This document shows, one piece after another, positions 25,474 to 34,301 of a DNA stretch of 64,000 nt. The translations under genes were made by a program, and so were the position numbers. The DNA is from Onishia taeanensis (GTDB lineage Bacteria; Pseudomonadota; Gammaproteobacteria; Pseudomonadales; Halomonadaceae): contig NZ_JABVXC010000003.1 in assembly GCF_013349955.1 (NCBI RefSeq), positions 248,001 through 312,000 on the forward strand, in the 5' to 3' direction. Under the pieces are notes generated by a model, which saw nothing but the letters and a program-made list of their open reading frames with translations, searched no databases and was not told the origin of the DNA. Positions within the stretch are counted from its first letter, which is position 1. Every line of letters starts with the position of its first letter.

Positions 25474-27258
25474 ATGCAACGTCCTGCTTACCTGCATGCC
25501 TCCTACCGTTACGGGTTCTGGTGGCTAGCCTTAGTGGCCCTGGGCCTGCTGGCTCTCGGCCTTGGCCTGCGCGACCCCTGGCCCGCCGATGAGCCACGCT
25601 TCGCGCTCAACGCTCTGGAAATGCTCAAGACCGGCCACTTCTGGCTGCCGCATCGTGGTGGCGAGCTCTATCCCGACAAGCCGCCGATCTTCATGTGGGC
25701 CACTGCCGCATCGATCGCCATCACCGGCTCGGTAAGACTCGGCTTTCTTCTGCCGTCACTGTTTGCCGCGCTGGGCACCCTGGCGCTGGTCACCGAGCTG
25801 ACGAATCGCCTCTATGGCCGCCGGATAGCGCTACTGTCGGGCGCTGCCCTGCTATCGACCGTGCAGTTCGCGCTGCAGGCCAAGACCGCCCAGATCGATA
25901 TGCTGGTCACGCTGTGGATCACGCTGGGGGCCTACGGGCTGATGCGGCACGCGCTGCTCGGTCCGGCAAGAGGCTGGTGGTACCTGGGCTGCGCTGCGAT
26001 GGGGCTCGGCATCATCACCAAGGGAGTCGGTTTTCTGCCACTGCTGATGGTACCTGCCTGGGCGCTACTGGCCTGGCGTGGCAAGGCCACGCCACTACGC
26101 CTGAAGGAACTGGGGCTGGGCCTGGCACTGATGCTGGGCATCGCGGCCCTCTGGGTGGTGCCAATGGCGCTGATCACCACCTTCGGCGATGAACCGGGGA
26201 TGGCCGCCTATCGCGACAACATCCTATTCAAGCAGACCGGCAAGCGCCTGGCCACCGCCTGGCACCATGTCAAACCCTGGCACTACTACATTGTCTCGGT
26301 GCTGCCCTGGGCCTGGCTGCCATTGGTACTGGGATTGCCCTGGGTGGTGCCGGCCTGGTGGCACCGCATCCGCCGCCTGGATGCCCGAGTGCTGCTGCCA
26401 CTCAGCGGCACGCTGCTGGTCGTCGTGTTCTTCTCGCTGTCCCCGGGCAAGCGCGGGGTCTATATGCTGCCGACTTCGCCACTGCTGGTGCTGGCCATGG
26501 CTCCGCTGCTGCCGGGGCTTTTGTGCAAGCGAGGCCTGCATTGGCTTGCCGGTGGCTTGCTGGCCCTGCTCGGCGTCATCTTCCTGATGACCGGCCTGCT
26601 GGGCGCCCTCGGACTCCCGGCGCTGACCGAGCTTGCCGCCAAGTACGACGTCACGCCCTGGATCTGGTGGATCCTGCTGGGCGTCGCGGCGGTGGGGCTG
26701 CTCGTTTGGCTACGGCCGCGCCGCGGCATGCTGGGGCTGGCCGCCTGGCTGGCGGTATTCTGGGCGCTGTGGTCCACCTTTGGCTATCAACAGCTCGACC
26801 AGACTCGCTCACCCAGGGACATGATGCAGCGGGTGGTCCAGATCACCGGCCCTTCGGCCTGGCTGGCCCAACCCGACTTCGATGAAGAATTCCTGCTCCA
26901 GGCTCAACAGCCCAGCGTGCATTTTGGTTTTCACACCGACCAGGGCGCCCAATTCCTGCGGGCCTTTGACTGGCTCGCCCAGGCACCTGCCGAGCGCTGG
27001 ATGCTGGTGCCCCAGGGCAAGGAAGATCAGATCGCCTGTGCCGACCTGAGCCAGGTCAGGGACCTTGGCCTGCAAAACAATGAACACTGGTGGCTGATCC
27101 CAGGACCGGCCTTCACGTCCTGCCAGGGTGATGCTGGGGCAGCACCGCTGTTCGTGGCGCCGACGACGGTCGAAGACGCCGCCGCAGCGGGCTATCAGCC
27201 GGCGACTCGCCAATGGCAAGGTGCCGTGTCAGCCGAGCCAGAGGAGGCAGGCAAATGA
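25474..27258 (+). CDS. ArnT-like GT39 lipid A glycosyltransferase
   Basis: A 594-aa membrane protein from the ATG at 25474 (GAGAG nearby). After the first helix it has DEPRFALNALEMLKTGHF and LYPDKPPIFMW, the periplasmic loop motif of ArnT/PMT enzymes with the essential acidic residue. About twelve helices are followed by a soluble C-terminal domain of about 150 residues. It probably transfers a sugar from undecaprenyl phosphate to lipid A or another surface acceptor. Together with the upstream GT2 and LABN genes it forms a lipid-A-modification operon. There is no arnA or arnB nearby, so the sugar need not be aminoarabinose. Confidence 0.85.
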   Translation: MQRPAYLHASYRYGFWWLALVALGLLALGLGLRDPWPADEPRFALNALEMLKTGHFWLPHRGGELYPDKPPIFMWATAASIAITGSVRLGFLLPSLFAALGTLALVTELTNRLYGRRIALLSGAALLSTVQFALQAKTAQIDMLVTLWITLGAYGLMRHALLGPARGWWYLGCAAMGLGIITKGVGFLPLLMVPAWALLAWRGKATPLRLKELGLGLALMLGIAALWVVPMALITTFGDEPGMAAYRDNILFKQTGKRLATAWHHVKPWHYYIVSVLPWAWLPLVLGLPWVVPAWWHRIRRLDARVLLPLSGTLLVVVFFSLSPGKRGVYMLPTSPLLVLAMAPLLPGLLCKRGLHWLAGGLLALLGVIFLMTGLLGALGLPALTELAAKYDVTPWIWWILLGVAAVGLLVWLRPRRGMLGLAAWLAVFWALWSTFGYQQLDQTRSPRDMMQRVVQITGPSAWLAQPDFDEEFLLQAQQPSVHFGFHTDQGAQFLRAFDWLAQAPAERWMLVPQGKEDQIACADLSQVRDLGLQNNEHWWLIPGPAFTSCQGDAGAAPLFVAPTTVEDAAAAGYQPATRQWQGAVSAEPEEAGK

Positions 27259-27288
27259 AGGGGCTGATGTCGACTGCTAGCTGGACGT

Positions 27289-28179
27289 CTACGCCGAGCC
27301 ACCGACAGAGCGTTCTGGAAGCCCGTCCGCTAACCAAGTCCACAGCGCCTGGGCCGCCTCCCGCGGCTGACGGTTGGCCGGGCGCACCAGCCAGAAACGC
27401 TCGGCGCTGGGAACCGATAACCCAAACGGCTGAACCAGGTCGTCACGGCTCTCGACCAGCCGACGATGGGTAAGAGCGATGCCTCCTCCGGCGGCAGCCA
27501 GCGTCAGTGTCATGATCTGGGTATCGCAGATCAGCGTCGGGCAGTCGTTCTCGATTCCGGCGATGCCCGCCCGCTCCAGCCAGGCCGGCCAGCCTACCGC
27601 GAAGCCTGCCGCGTGGAGCAGGGTCTCCCCAGCCAGGTCCACCGGCCTCGCCAGACGGGCGGCCACCTGGGGCGAGCAGGCCGGCACCATCGCCTCATCG
27701 CCAAGCGATAGCGCCTCCATTCCCGTCCATTCTCCCGAACCGTAGCGAATCTCGAGATCGGCACCTTCCGGCCCGAAATCCTCCGGCCAGATCGCGCTAA
27801 CCAGGCGCACCGCCACCGCGGGATGGATGCGATGAAAGGCCAACAGCCGAGGCGCCACCCAGTTCTGCTGCATCACCGGCGTGGTACGCAGGGTCACCGG
27901 CGCATTAGGGCTCGGCCCGAATACCTCGGCGGTGCCCTCAGCCAACCGCGCGAAGGCCTCGAGCACGCTTGGCAGCCAGGCCTTGCCGGCCGGGGTCAGG
28001 CTCAGGCTGCGCGGGTGGCGCACGAACAACTTCTGCCCCAGACGGTCCTCAAGCAGGCGAATGCGCTGGCTGATCGCGGCCTGGGTCACGTTCAACTCCT
28101 GGCCGGCAGCGGTAAAACTCATGGTCCGGGCGGCAGCTTCGAATGCCTGCAGCCAGATCAAGGGGGGCAGTTCCTTCAT
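27289..28179 (-). CDS. LysR-family regulator (GcvA-like)
   Basis: A 296-aa protein with an N-terminal winged helix (residues 1-65: FTAAGQELNVTQAAISQRI and LGQKLFVRH) and a periplasmic-binding-like effector domain. The N-terminal LIWLQAFEAAARTMSFTAAG is GcvA-like. It is divergent from the gamma-butyrobetaine hydroxylase gene, so it most likely controls that gene and the adjacent binding protein in response to a betaine or carnitine signal. Inference rests on the divergent layout. A CAAGCGCTTG palindrome (28210-28219) lies in the shared region. Confidence 0.85.
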   Translation of the reverse strand: MKELPPLIWLQAFEAAARTMSFTAAGQELNVTQAAISQRIRLLEDRLGQKLFVRHPRSLSLTPAGKAWLPSVLEAFARLAEGTAEVFGPSPNAPVTLRTTPVMQQNWVAPRLLAFHRIHPAVAVRLVSAIWPEDFGPEGADLEIRYGSGEWTGMEALSLGDEAMVPACSPQVAARLARPVDLAGETLLHAAGFAVGWPAWLERAGIAGIENDCPTLICDTQIMTLTLAAAGGGIALTHRRLVESRDDLVQPFGLSVPSAERFWLVRPANRQPREAAQALWTWLADGLPERSVGGSA

Positions 28180-28209
28180 GTCAGTTCCCTCATGTCAGAA
28201 CCTTCTTAA

Positions 28210-28219
28210 CAAGCGCTTG
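28210..28219. promoter_or_regulatory. Palindrome in the divergent LysR/hydroxylase control region
   Basis: Perfect 10-bp palindrome CAAGCGCTTG, 31 bp upstream of the lysR start. It may be part of a regulator site, but 10-bp palindromes also arise by chance. Confidence 0.35.
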
Positions 28220-28361
28220 ATGACAACGCCTTCATGAAAAACCTCGTGATAAGCTCAGCTAGGGCTATGGGGCCAGATTAATCGTTTGTCGCAGCGTGAC
28301 GCAATCGCCAGCATAGGCGACCTAATTCTCGTCACAGGCCACTGGCCAGCAGGAGTGCCCC

Positions 28362-29543
28362 ATGACCGACGCCACGCTATCCGTCCCCGCAACGCCACGC
28401 CCCGTCATTGCGATGGGCGAACTCTCAGCGTATGCCGATGCACCGGCACTGACCGATGCACTCGCCAGCGGCGCCCGCGTCACCCTAAGCTGGAGCGATG
28501 GTGCACAGGCGCACTTCCCACTGATGTGGCTGCGCGACAACTGCGCCTGCGCGGCCTGCCGCCACCCGGTCACCCGCGAGCGCCTCTATGTTCCCCTGTC
28601 GCCAGCCACCGCTGCCCCGCAGGCCTCGCTTGACAACGGCAACCTGACCCTGGTCTGGCAGGATGGCCATGTGAGCGATTTCGATGCCGGTTGGCTTCAC
28701 CAGCGCCGCCCCGGCCAGGAACCGGCGCCTGTCATCCCGACGCGTCGCCCCTGGGCCGTCGATTATGGTCCCGAGTGCATCGCCCATGCCGACTTCGTGG
28801 GCAACGCCGACGGCGAGCGTGCCTGGCTCACAGCCCTGTTGCGCGATGGCTTGGTGATGCTGGATGGGGGCCCATTGGCCGATGAAGAGGTCAGCCGCCT
28901 GGCCGAACGTATCGGCCCACTGCGCCCGACCAACTTCGGGGCCCGCTTCGACGTTCGCTCCAAACCCAATCCCAACAATGCCGCCTACACCGCCATCGGT
29001 CTGGCGCTGCATACCGACCTGCCCAACTGGCGCCAGCCGCCGGACATTCAACTGCTCTACTGCCTGGAGAATGAAGCCGGGGGTGGCGAGTCTATCTTCG
29101 CCGACGGCTTCGCGGCGGCCGAAACCCTGCGTCAGCAGGATCCCGAGGCCTTCCGGATCCTCAGCGAGACGCCGATCGACTTCCGCTTCCAGGACGAGGA
29201 GCAGGACATCAGTACCCGCGCGCCAGTGCTGTCAGTGGATCACGACGGCCAGCTGATCGAGGTACGCTTCAACAACTGGATTCGCGACAGCCTGCGCCTG
29301 CCGGCCCACGTCATCGATGCCTGGTACGACGCCTATCGCCAGTTCTGGCAGCTGCTGCATTCCTCGGCGCACCAGCTCGACTTTGCCTTGGCCCCGGGGC
29401 AGATGGTCGCCTTCGACAACCGTCGAGTGCTGCATGGCCGCCGCGCCTTCGACCCAAGCACCGGTCGGCGCCACCTGCAGGGCACCTACCTGGATCTGGA
29501 CATGCTGGAATCGCGCCTGCGGGTGCTGTCTCGCCCCGGTTGA
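28362..29543 (+). CDS. Gamma-butyrobetaine hydroxylase (2OG-Fe(II) dioxygenase)
   Basis: A 393-aa protein with the two-domain BBOX architecture. The N-terminal DUF971-like domain has a zinc site CACAACRH (C61, C63, C66, H68). The TauD-type domain carries H217-x-D219 (LALHTDLPNW) and H358 (VLHGRRAF), with Arg369/370 for 2-oxoglutarate. BBOX converts gamma-butyrobetaine to L-carnitine. The adjacent ProX-like binding protein supports a carnitine/betaine context. It could alternatively be a trimethyllysine-type relative; length and zinc site favour BBOX. Confidence 0.87.
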   Translation: MTDATLSVPATPRPVIAMGELSAYADAPALTDALASGARVTLSWSDGAQAHFPLMWLRDNCACAACRHPVTRERLYVPLSPATAAPQASLDNGNLTLVWQDGHVSDFDAGWLHQRRPGQEPAPVIPTRRPWAVDYGPECIAHADFVGNADGERAWLTALLRDGLVMLDGGPLADEEVSRLAERIGPLRPTNFGARFDVRSKPNPNNAAYTAIGLALHTDLPNWRQPPDIQLLYCLENEAGGGESIFADGFAAAETLRQQDPEAFRILSETPIDFRFQDEEQDISTRAPVLSVDHDGQLIEVRFNNWIRDSLRLPAHVIDAWYDAYRQFWQLLHSSAHQLDFALAPGQMVAFDNRRVLHGRRAFDPSTGRRHLQGTYLDLDMLESRLRVLSRPG

Positions 29544-29661
29544 CTCCCTGCTTTCCTGATGCCGTGACAACGGCGCAGCTCGCCTGAACAAGCAGCGCCA
29601 TGGCTCGCCCGATAGGTGGAGTGATGGCCGTCCGAACAATAGACCATGCAAGGAGATGTTC

Positions 29662-30603
29662 ATGAACACCGCACTGCGCACAACGCTTACCACCCTGTCG
29701 GTGCCTGCCGCACTGACGCTTTCCCTGCCGGCCCAGTCCGATGATGCGACTCTGGACTTCGGTGTGCCCGCCTGGCCGGGTATCACCGTCAAGACCGAAA
29801 TCGCCAGCCAGTTGCTCAGCCCGCTAGGCTATGACACCAGGGTGCAATCACTTGGCATGCAGGTCATCTATCAGGGCATGCAGAGCGGCGACGTCGATCT
29901 CTTCCTCGGCGCCTGGTTGCCGGCCCAGGAGGATCTCTACACACCGCGCGTGGAAGATGGCAGCCTCAAGCGAGTGGCCAACAACGTCGATGGCGCTCGA
30001 ATGACGCTGGCGGTCCCCGAGTATCTGTACGAGCAAGGCATCACCAGCTTCGCCGACCTGGACGCACAGCGCGAGGCCTTCGATGGCGAGATTTATGGCT
30101 TCGGCGCCGGCTCCGCGGCCAGTGAGATCCTTCACCAAGCCATCGATGAGGACGCCTGGGGGCTCGGCGACTGGGAACTGGTGGATACCAGCGTCGTTGG
30201 TATGCTCAGTGCGGCACGCAGCGCCATCAGCCGCGAGAAGCCTATCGTGTGGGTCGGCTGGACGCCCCATTGGATGAACCTCGAACTCCCAATGCGCTAC
30301 CTCGAGGACCCCAACAACCTGTTTGGCGAGAACAATGGCGAGAGCGAGGTGCTAACCCTGATGCGGTCGGACTACGCCGAGACCCATCCCAATCTCGAGC
30401 ACTTCTTCACTCAGTTCACCTTCAGCGCTGACCAGCAGAGTTGGATGATCAACGAGTACGGCCAGGAGGAACGAGACGTAGAAGACGTTGCACAACAATG
30501 GATCGCGGATCATCCCGAGCGTATCCAGGCCATGCTTGAGGGCGTGACCGACCGCGACGGCCGGCCCGCCTGGCCACAAGTACAGGACGCGCTGGCGCTG
30601 TAA
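29662..30603 (+). CDS. Betaine/carnitine ABC substrate-binding protein (ProX/OpuAC-like)
   Basis: A 313-aa protein; the ATG at 29662 has AGGAG at 29651-29655, and an earlier ATG at 29656 abuts that site. Residues about 1-24 form a signal peptide. The mature part begins FGVPAWPGITVKT and contains FLGAWLPAQEDLY and WVGWTPHWM, the Trp-rich elements that form the aromatic cage for quaternary amines. No permease or ATPase gene is adjacent, so it either serves a transporter encoded elsewhere or buffers substrate. Its position after the BBOX gene points to carnitine, gamma-butyrobetaine or choline. Confidence 0.87.
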   Translation: MNTALRTTLTTLSVPAALTLSLPAQSDDATLDFGVPAWPGITVKTEIASQLLSPLGYDTRVQSLGMQVIYQGMQSGDVDLFLGAWLPAQEDLYTPRVEDGSLKRVANNVDGARMTLAVPEYLYEQGITSFADLDAQREAFDGEIYGFGAGSAASEILHQAIDEDAWGLGDWELVDTSVVGMLSAARSAISREKPIVWVGWTPHWMNLELPMRYLEDPNNLFGENNGESEVLTLMRSDYAETHPNLEHFFTQFTFSADQQSWMINEYGQEERDVEDVAQQWIADHPERIQAMLEGVTDRDGRPAWPQVQDALAL

Positions 30604-30745
30604 CGGCTCAGGGCCTCGCCCGCGCTCAAGGCCTTGAGCGCGGCACGGCATAGATCATCGCGCCCGGTGTGCCGCTTTGGCCGCCGGGCGCATTGTCGTA
30701 TGCTATGGCGTCATTTGGCCTACCACCTGCAAGGATCTCGCCCGC

Positions 30746-31522
30746 ATGCCACGCTCCTTACTGATGATTCTGCTCCTGCTCGTCACCCTGCTGGCGCTGG
30801 GAGGCCTGTGGCAGTGGCTGGCCATGCACGATGTATTGACCGTGGCACGGCTGCAGGCCATTGCGGCGGGGTCGGTGGCCTGGACTCAGACCCCCTGGGC
30901 GATTCTAGTGGTAGTGGCGGTCTATGCAGGTGCATCACTGGTGATGTTCCCGCTGAGCCTGCTGGTGGCGGTGACAGGTCTGCTCTTCGGTCCTTGGTGG
31001 GGCTTCGCCTACGCCCTCGCAGGCACGCTGGCGGCGTCGATGCTGACCTATGGTGTGGGCCGCCGGCTTGGCCGCGAGGCGCTGATGCGCTACGGCGGCC
31101 GACATCTCAAGGGGTTATCGCGCTACCTGGCAGGGCGAGGCATTCGCACCATGACGGTGGTCAATCTGCTGCCGCTGGCGCCCTTCACCCTGACCAATAT
31201 GCTGGCCGGCGCCTTTCACCTGCGGTTCCGCGATTACCTGATCGGCTCGATCATCGGTATCGTGCCGGGGCTCGTCGGGGTCACGCTGCTGGGCAGCCAA
31301 CTGGGGCAGCTGGTCACCGCCAACAATCAGAGCGAAATCGCCATGTCGCTTGGCGGCATTGCCCTTGGGGTGCTGGTACTGGTGGGGCTCAAGCGCTATG
31401 CCTCGCGCCGCCAGCAACGCGAGCCGGCCCGTTCGGCTCAAACACGGCGCCCTCCCGAACAAGCCGACACCCAGGATGCCACCCGCAGGCCGCAGGAACA
31501 GGGCGACTCGGCCAACTCATAA
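30746..31522 (+). CDS. TVP38/TMEM64-family membrane protein
   Basis: A 258-aa protein from the ATG at 30746 (AAGGA upstream); a longer start at 30677 has no helix at its N-terminus. Five to six hydrophobic segments include VMFPLSLLVAVTGLLFGPWWGF and a re-entrant-like stretch with GVGRRLG. The loop RTMTVVNLLPLAPFTLTNMLAGA is typical of the SNARE-associated (DedA/VTT) domain. The C-terminal 40 residues are Arg/Gln-rich and disordered. Such proteins act in lipid scrambling or envelope homeostasis; the exact role is unknown. Confidence 0.85.
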   Translation: MPRSLLMILLLLVTLLALGGLWQWLAMHDVLTVARLQAIAAGSVAWTQTPWAILVVVAVYAGASLVMFPLSLLVAVTGLLFGPWWGFAYALAGTLAASMLTYGVGRRLGREALMRYGGRHLKGLSRYLAGRGIRTMTVVNLLPLAPFTLTNMLAGAFHLRFRDYLIGSIIGIVPGLVGVTLLGSQLGQLVTANNQSEIAMSLGGIALGVLVLVGLKRYASRRQQREPARSAQTRRPPEQADTQDATRRPQEQGDSANS

Positions 31523-31546
31523 GGCGCCAACTCATGCGTTAGCGCC

Positions 31547-31583
31547 AACGGGCACCGACCTCTGCCGAGGCTGGTGCCCGTTT
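31547..31583. terminator. Terminator between TVP38 and the GT4 gene
   Basis: AACGGGCACC (31547-31556) pairs with GGTGCCCGTT (31573-31582) across a 16-nt loop. The short T-tract makes it a moderate terminator; being symmetrical it could serve both convergent genes. Confidence 0.7.
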
Positions 31584-31662
31584 ATGTGTTGCGCACTTCC
31601 GGTTGGTGCTTTCCACACTTGGCTTGCCCACTCTAGGCCTTCAAGTATCAGCCCTGGGCTCG

Positions 31663-33003
31663 CTATTTGGGGGCAACCTCCTTCGACTCCGACTCGTCAT
31701 CCTCGTGGCCACGACCGATCAGTGGTTGCCAGTCGGCATGCTCCCACTCATCTTGCAAGATTGAGCGCAATATCCGGCCACGGTGACGCAGCATGTGCCA
31801 CTCCGCGCCCAAGCGGCTGCGTACTCGATCCCAGGTACCGTCGTCGGCGTGGCTGAAGGGCCCCCCCACGGCAATGGCTTGGCGATAAACCTCCAGGCAG
31901 CGCTGGGCACAAGCGGTTTCATCGAAGGCTTGGGCGGTGGCCAGCGCCCCCTCGGCCATCGCCGACCGACACTCAGTGTCGGCAAGCGCCACCATGGCAT
32001 CGGCCATTGCCTCACGGTCATCCTCGGGCAACAGCCTGCCATTACGGCCATCCTTGAGCACCTCGCGCACCCCGGGAGCGGCCACGCCCACCACCGGCAA
32101 GCCGGCGGCCATTGCCTCGACCACCACCATGCCCTGAGTCTCGCTATGGGAAGCGAAGCCGAAGACATCCATGGCGTGGTAGGCATCGATCAGCGACTGG
32201 CCCTGCAAACGCCCAGTGAAGTGCAGACGCGAGGCCACACCATAGCGCTCGGCGACCTCTTCCATCGCTTCACGGGCATCGCCGTCACCGACGATCAGGC
32301 AGTGGGCATCGGGCAGTTGCTCGAGCATGCATGACAGCGCCTCGGTGAGAAACGGCAGGTTCTTTTCCTTGGCAAGACGCCCCACATGCCCCACCACATA
32401 GGCCTCGCTTGGAATGCCAAACTCGCGGCGCAGTGCGGTACCGCCGCCCTGTGCGAAACGCCGGGTATCGACACCGCTGGGTACCACCCAGACATGCGGA
32501 TTGGCATCCCGTTCGAAGAGCAGCTCACGGATACTTTCACTGGGCGCGATCACCGCCTCGCAAAGCCACGTGTACTGGGTGGAGAGGGCCACGGCGAAGC
32601 GCTGCATGCGCGGCGAATCGCCGGGCACGTAGTGGGTGTAGTGCTCGTACAAGGTGTGGTGGGTAAACACCAGCGGCAACCCATAGGTCTCGGCGGCCCG
32701 CGCTGCGGTATCGCCGAGCAGAAAAGGGTGATGCGAATGCACGATATCCGGATCGAAGGCTTCGATGGCCTCATAGAGCTGGCCGGGAATCGGCACCGGC
32801 AGCGAAAAGTCGCTGCCATTGAAATGCTGGACGGCGGCGACGCGTACCACGTCGTTCTCGTCCTCCGGCTGGCCGGTCAATTTGGGGGCCACCACCAGCA
32901 CCCGATGCCCCTCGGCCTGCAGCCGTGTCTTCAGACGCTGAACGGACTCACTGACCCCGCCCACGATCGGACAGTAAGTGTTGGTGAACATCAGCACATT
33001 CAC
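31663..33003 (-). CDS. GT4 glycosyltransferase (GPI-anchor/sulfolipid type)
   Basis: A 446-aa protein from GTG at 33003, with GAGGGAG 8 nt upstream; the longer frame to 33075 has a basic, non-conserved lead. It has the GT-B fold: MFTNTYCPIVGGVSESVQRL at the N-terminus and VHSHHPFLLG. The C-terminal UDP-sugar half contains GHVGRLAKEKNLPFLTEA and the EX7E-like FASHSETQGMVVVEAMAAG. It is related to SqdX/PimB-like enzymes that build glycolipids. The C-terminal 45 residues are charged and ionic (DDESESK). The acceptor is unknown. Confidence 0.87.
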   Translation of the reverse strand: MNVLMFTNTYCPIVGGVSESVQRLKTRLQAEGHRVLVVAPKLTGQPEDENDVVRVAAVQHFNGSDFSLPVPIPGQLYEAIEAFDPDIVHSHHPFLLGDTAARAAETYGLPLVFTHHTLYEHYTHYVPGDSPRMQRFAVALSTQYTWLCEAVIAPSESIRELLFERDANPHVWVVPSGVDTRRFAQGGGTALRREFGIPSEAYVVGHVGRLAKEKNLPFLTEALSCMLEQLPDAHCLIVGDGDAREAMEEVAERYGVASRLHFTGRLQGQSLIDAYHAMDVFGFASHSETQGMVVVEAMAAGLPVVGVAAPGVREVLKDGRNGRLLPEDDREAMADAMVALADTECRSAMAEGALATAQAFDETACAQRCLEVYRQAIAVGGPFSHADDGTWDRVRSRLGAEWHMLRHRGRILRSILQDEWEHADWQPLIGRGHEDDESESKEVAPK

Positions 33004-33123
33004 GCCATAGACTCCCTCGTCAGCGTTTCCTGGATGCGCCGGCCGCCTATCCTTGCATGACCTCGCCTTCCTCAAAGATAGGCGATGCGGTAAGAAAACC
33101 CAGACGGCACTCGACGGCGCAGA

Positions 33124-33219
33124 TCATACACCCCATACGAGCCTGATCGCACTCGCCATTGCCAAAGCCAGCGCCAGGAACATGAACAAGAACAGGAACA
33201 AGAGCAGGAAATCGATCAT
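33124..33219 (-). CDS. Possible 31-aa hydrophobic peptide
   Basis: ATG 33219 to TGA 33124 encodes 31 residues consisting almost entirely of one membrane helix rich in Leu, Phe, Met and Ala, ending RLVWGV. It begins 14 bp after the upstream lysR stop on the same strand and lies before the GT4 gene. The Shine-Dalgarno is weak. It may be a small membrane protein or a chance low-complexity ORF. Confidence 0.35.
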   Translation of the reverse strand: MIDFLLLFLFLFMFLALALAMASAIRLVWGV

Positions 33220-33233
33220 GGTAACGCCGCGCC

Positions 33234-34202
33234 CTAAGGGGCTGGGGAACCCACCGGTGGCACCTGTGGAAACTCAGGCAGTGGCGGCACCCGGTCGACC
33301 ATCGAGTGCTCGAGATAGTGGATGAAGGTGTGAATCCGCTGTGGCACATGGCGGCGTTGATCGAAGACGGCATGAAAATCGGCTCTGACGCCCTGCCAGC
33401 CCGGCATCAACTCGACCAGCCGCCCCGCCGCAAGATGCTCATGCACGTCCCACCAGGAACGCAGCATGACGCCATGGCCATCGATCGCCAGCTGCGTGAT
33501 CACTTCACCGTCGTTACTCGCCATCTCGCCGCCGACCTTGACGCTGCGCGTCTGCCCTGCCTCACCGCGGGGCTCAAAGCGCCACAGAGCGAAGTCGCTG
33601 TCATTCTCACGAATCACCAGACAGCGGTGGTGCCCCAGATCCGCTGGCACCTCGAGTCTTGGCATGGCCTGACAATAGGACGGCGCCGCGCACAGCAGGC
33701 GACGATTGGCGAGAATTCGCCGCGCCACCAGCCGCGAATCCGGCGGCTCCCCCACCCGAATGCCGATATCGAAACCCTGATCGCTGAGGTTCATGGGGAA
33801 GTTGGTCAGTTCAAGCCAAGCGGACAGGGCCGGGTGATGCTGGCAGAACGACGACAGCAGCGGCGCGACATGGCAGCGGCCGAAGCCGAAAGTGGCATTG
33901 ATACGCAGGCGACCCGAGAGATCGGCACGCCGGTCGCCGATGGTCTCCTCCAGCTCACCAAGGTCGTCGAGGATCAGGGCACCACGCCGACAATAGAGCT
34001 CGCCCTCGGCGGTCAGCGTCAGGCGACGGGTGGTGCGGTTGGCAAGCTCTACCCCCAGGCGCGATTCGATCTGCTTGAGGCGCTTGCTGACCGCCGACAG
34101 CGAGAGGCCCAGCTCGCGGGCGGTGGCGGTCAAGCTGCCGCATTGGGCCAGTCGCAGGAAAAAAGCCAGATCATCGAGTTGGGCCACGAATGCATTCTCC
34201 AC
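33234..34202 (-). CDS. LysR-family regulator (DmlR-like)
   Basis: A 322-aa protein: winged helix in residues 1-70 (LTATARELGLSLSAVSKRLKQ) and a LysR substrate-binding domain. It is divergent from the D-malate/tartrate dehydrogenase gene, an arrangement known for DmlR/DmlA, so it is likely the activator of that gene. The shared 99-bp control region holds a T-N11-A-type dyad (34221-34242). Confidence 0.86.
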   Translation of the reverse strand: MENAFVAQLDDLAFFLRLAQCGSLTATARELGLSLSAVSKRLKQIESRLGVELANRTTRRLTLTAEGELYCRRGALILDDLGELEETIGDRRADLSGRLRINATFGFGRCHVAPLLSSFCQHHPALSAWLELTNFPMNLSDQGFDIGIRVGEPPDSRLVARRILANRRLLCAAPSYCQAMPRLEVPADLGHHRCLVIRENDSDFALWRFEPRGEAGQTRSVKVGGEMASNDGEVITQLAIDGHGVMLRSWWDVHEHLAAGRLVELMPGWQGVRADFHAVFDQRRHVPQRIHTFIHYLEHSMVDRVPPLPEFPQVPPVGSPAP

Positions 34203-34220
34203 TTGAACGCAACAATAACT

Positions 34221-34242
34221 TGCATTATAGCCTGATTATGCA
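34221..34242. promoter_or_regulatory. LysR-type dyad between the regulator and D-malate dehydrogenase
   Basis: TGCATTAT (34221-34228) and ATTATGCA (34235-34242) form an inverted repeat with one mismatch and a 6-bp centre, 60 bp before the dehydrogenase and 19 bp before the lysR start. Confidence 0.6.
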
Positions 34243-34301
34243 GCGAACGGGTGCGGGTAGACTGAGGGACTCGCCACTCACCCCATTCAAGGAAGACACC
34301 C

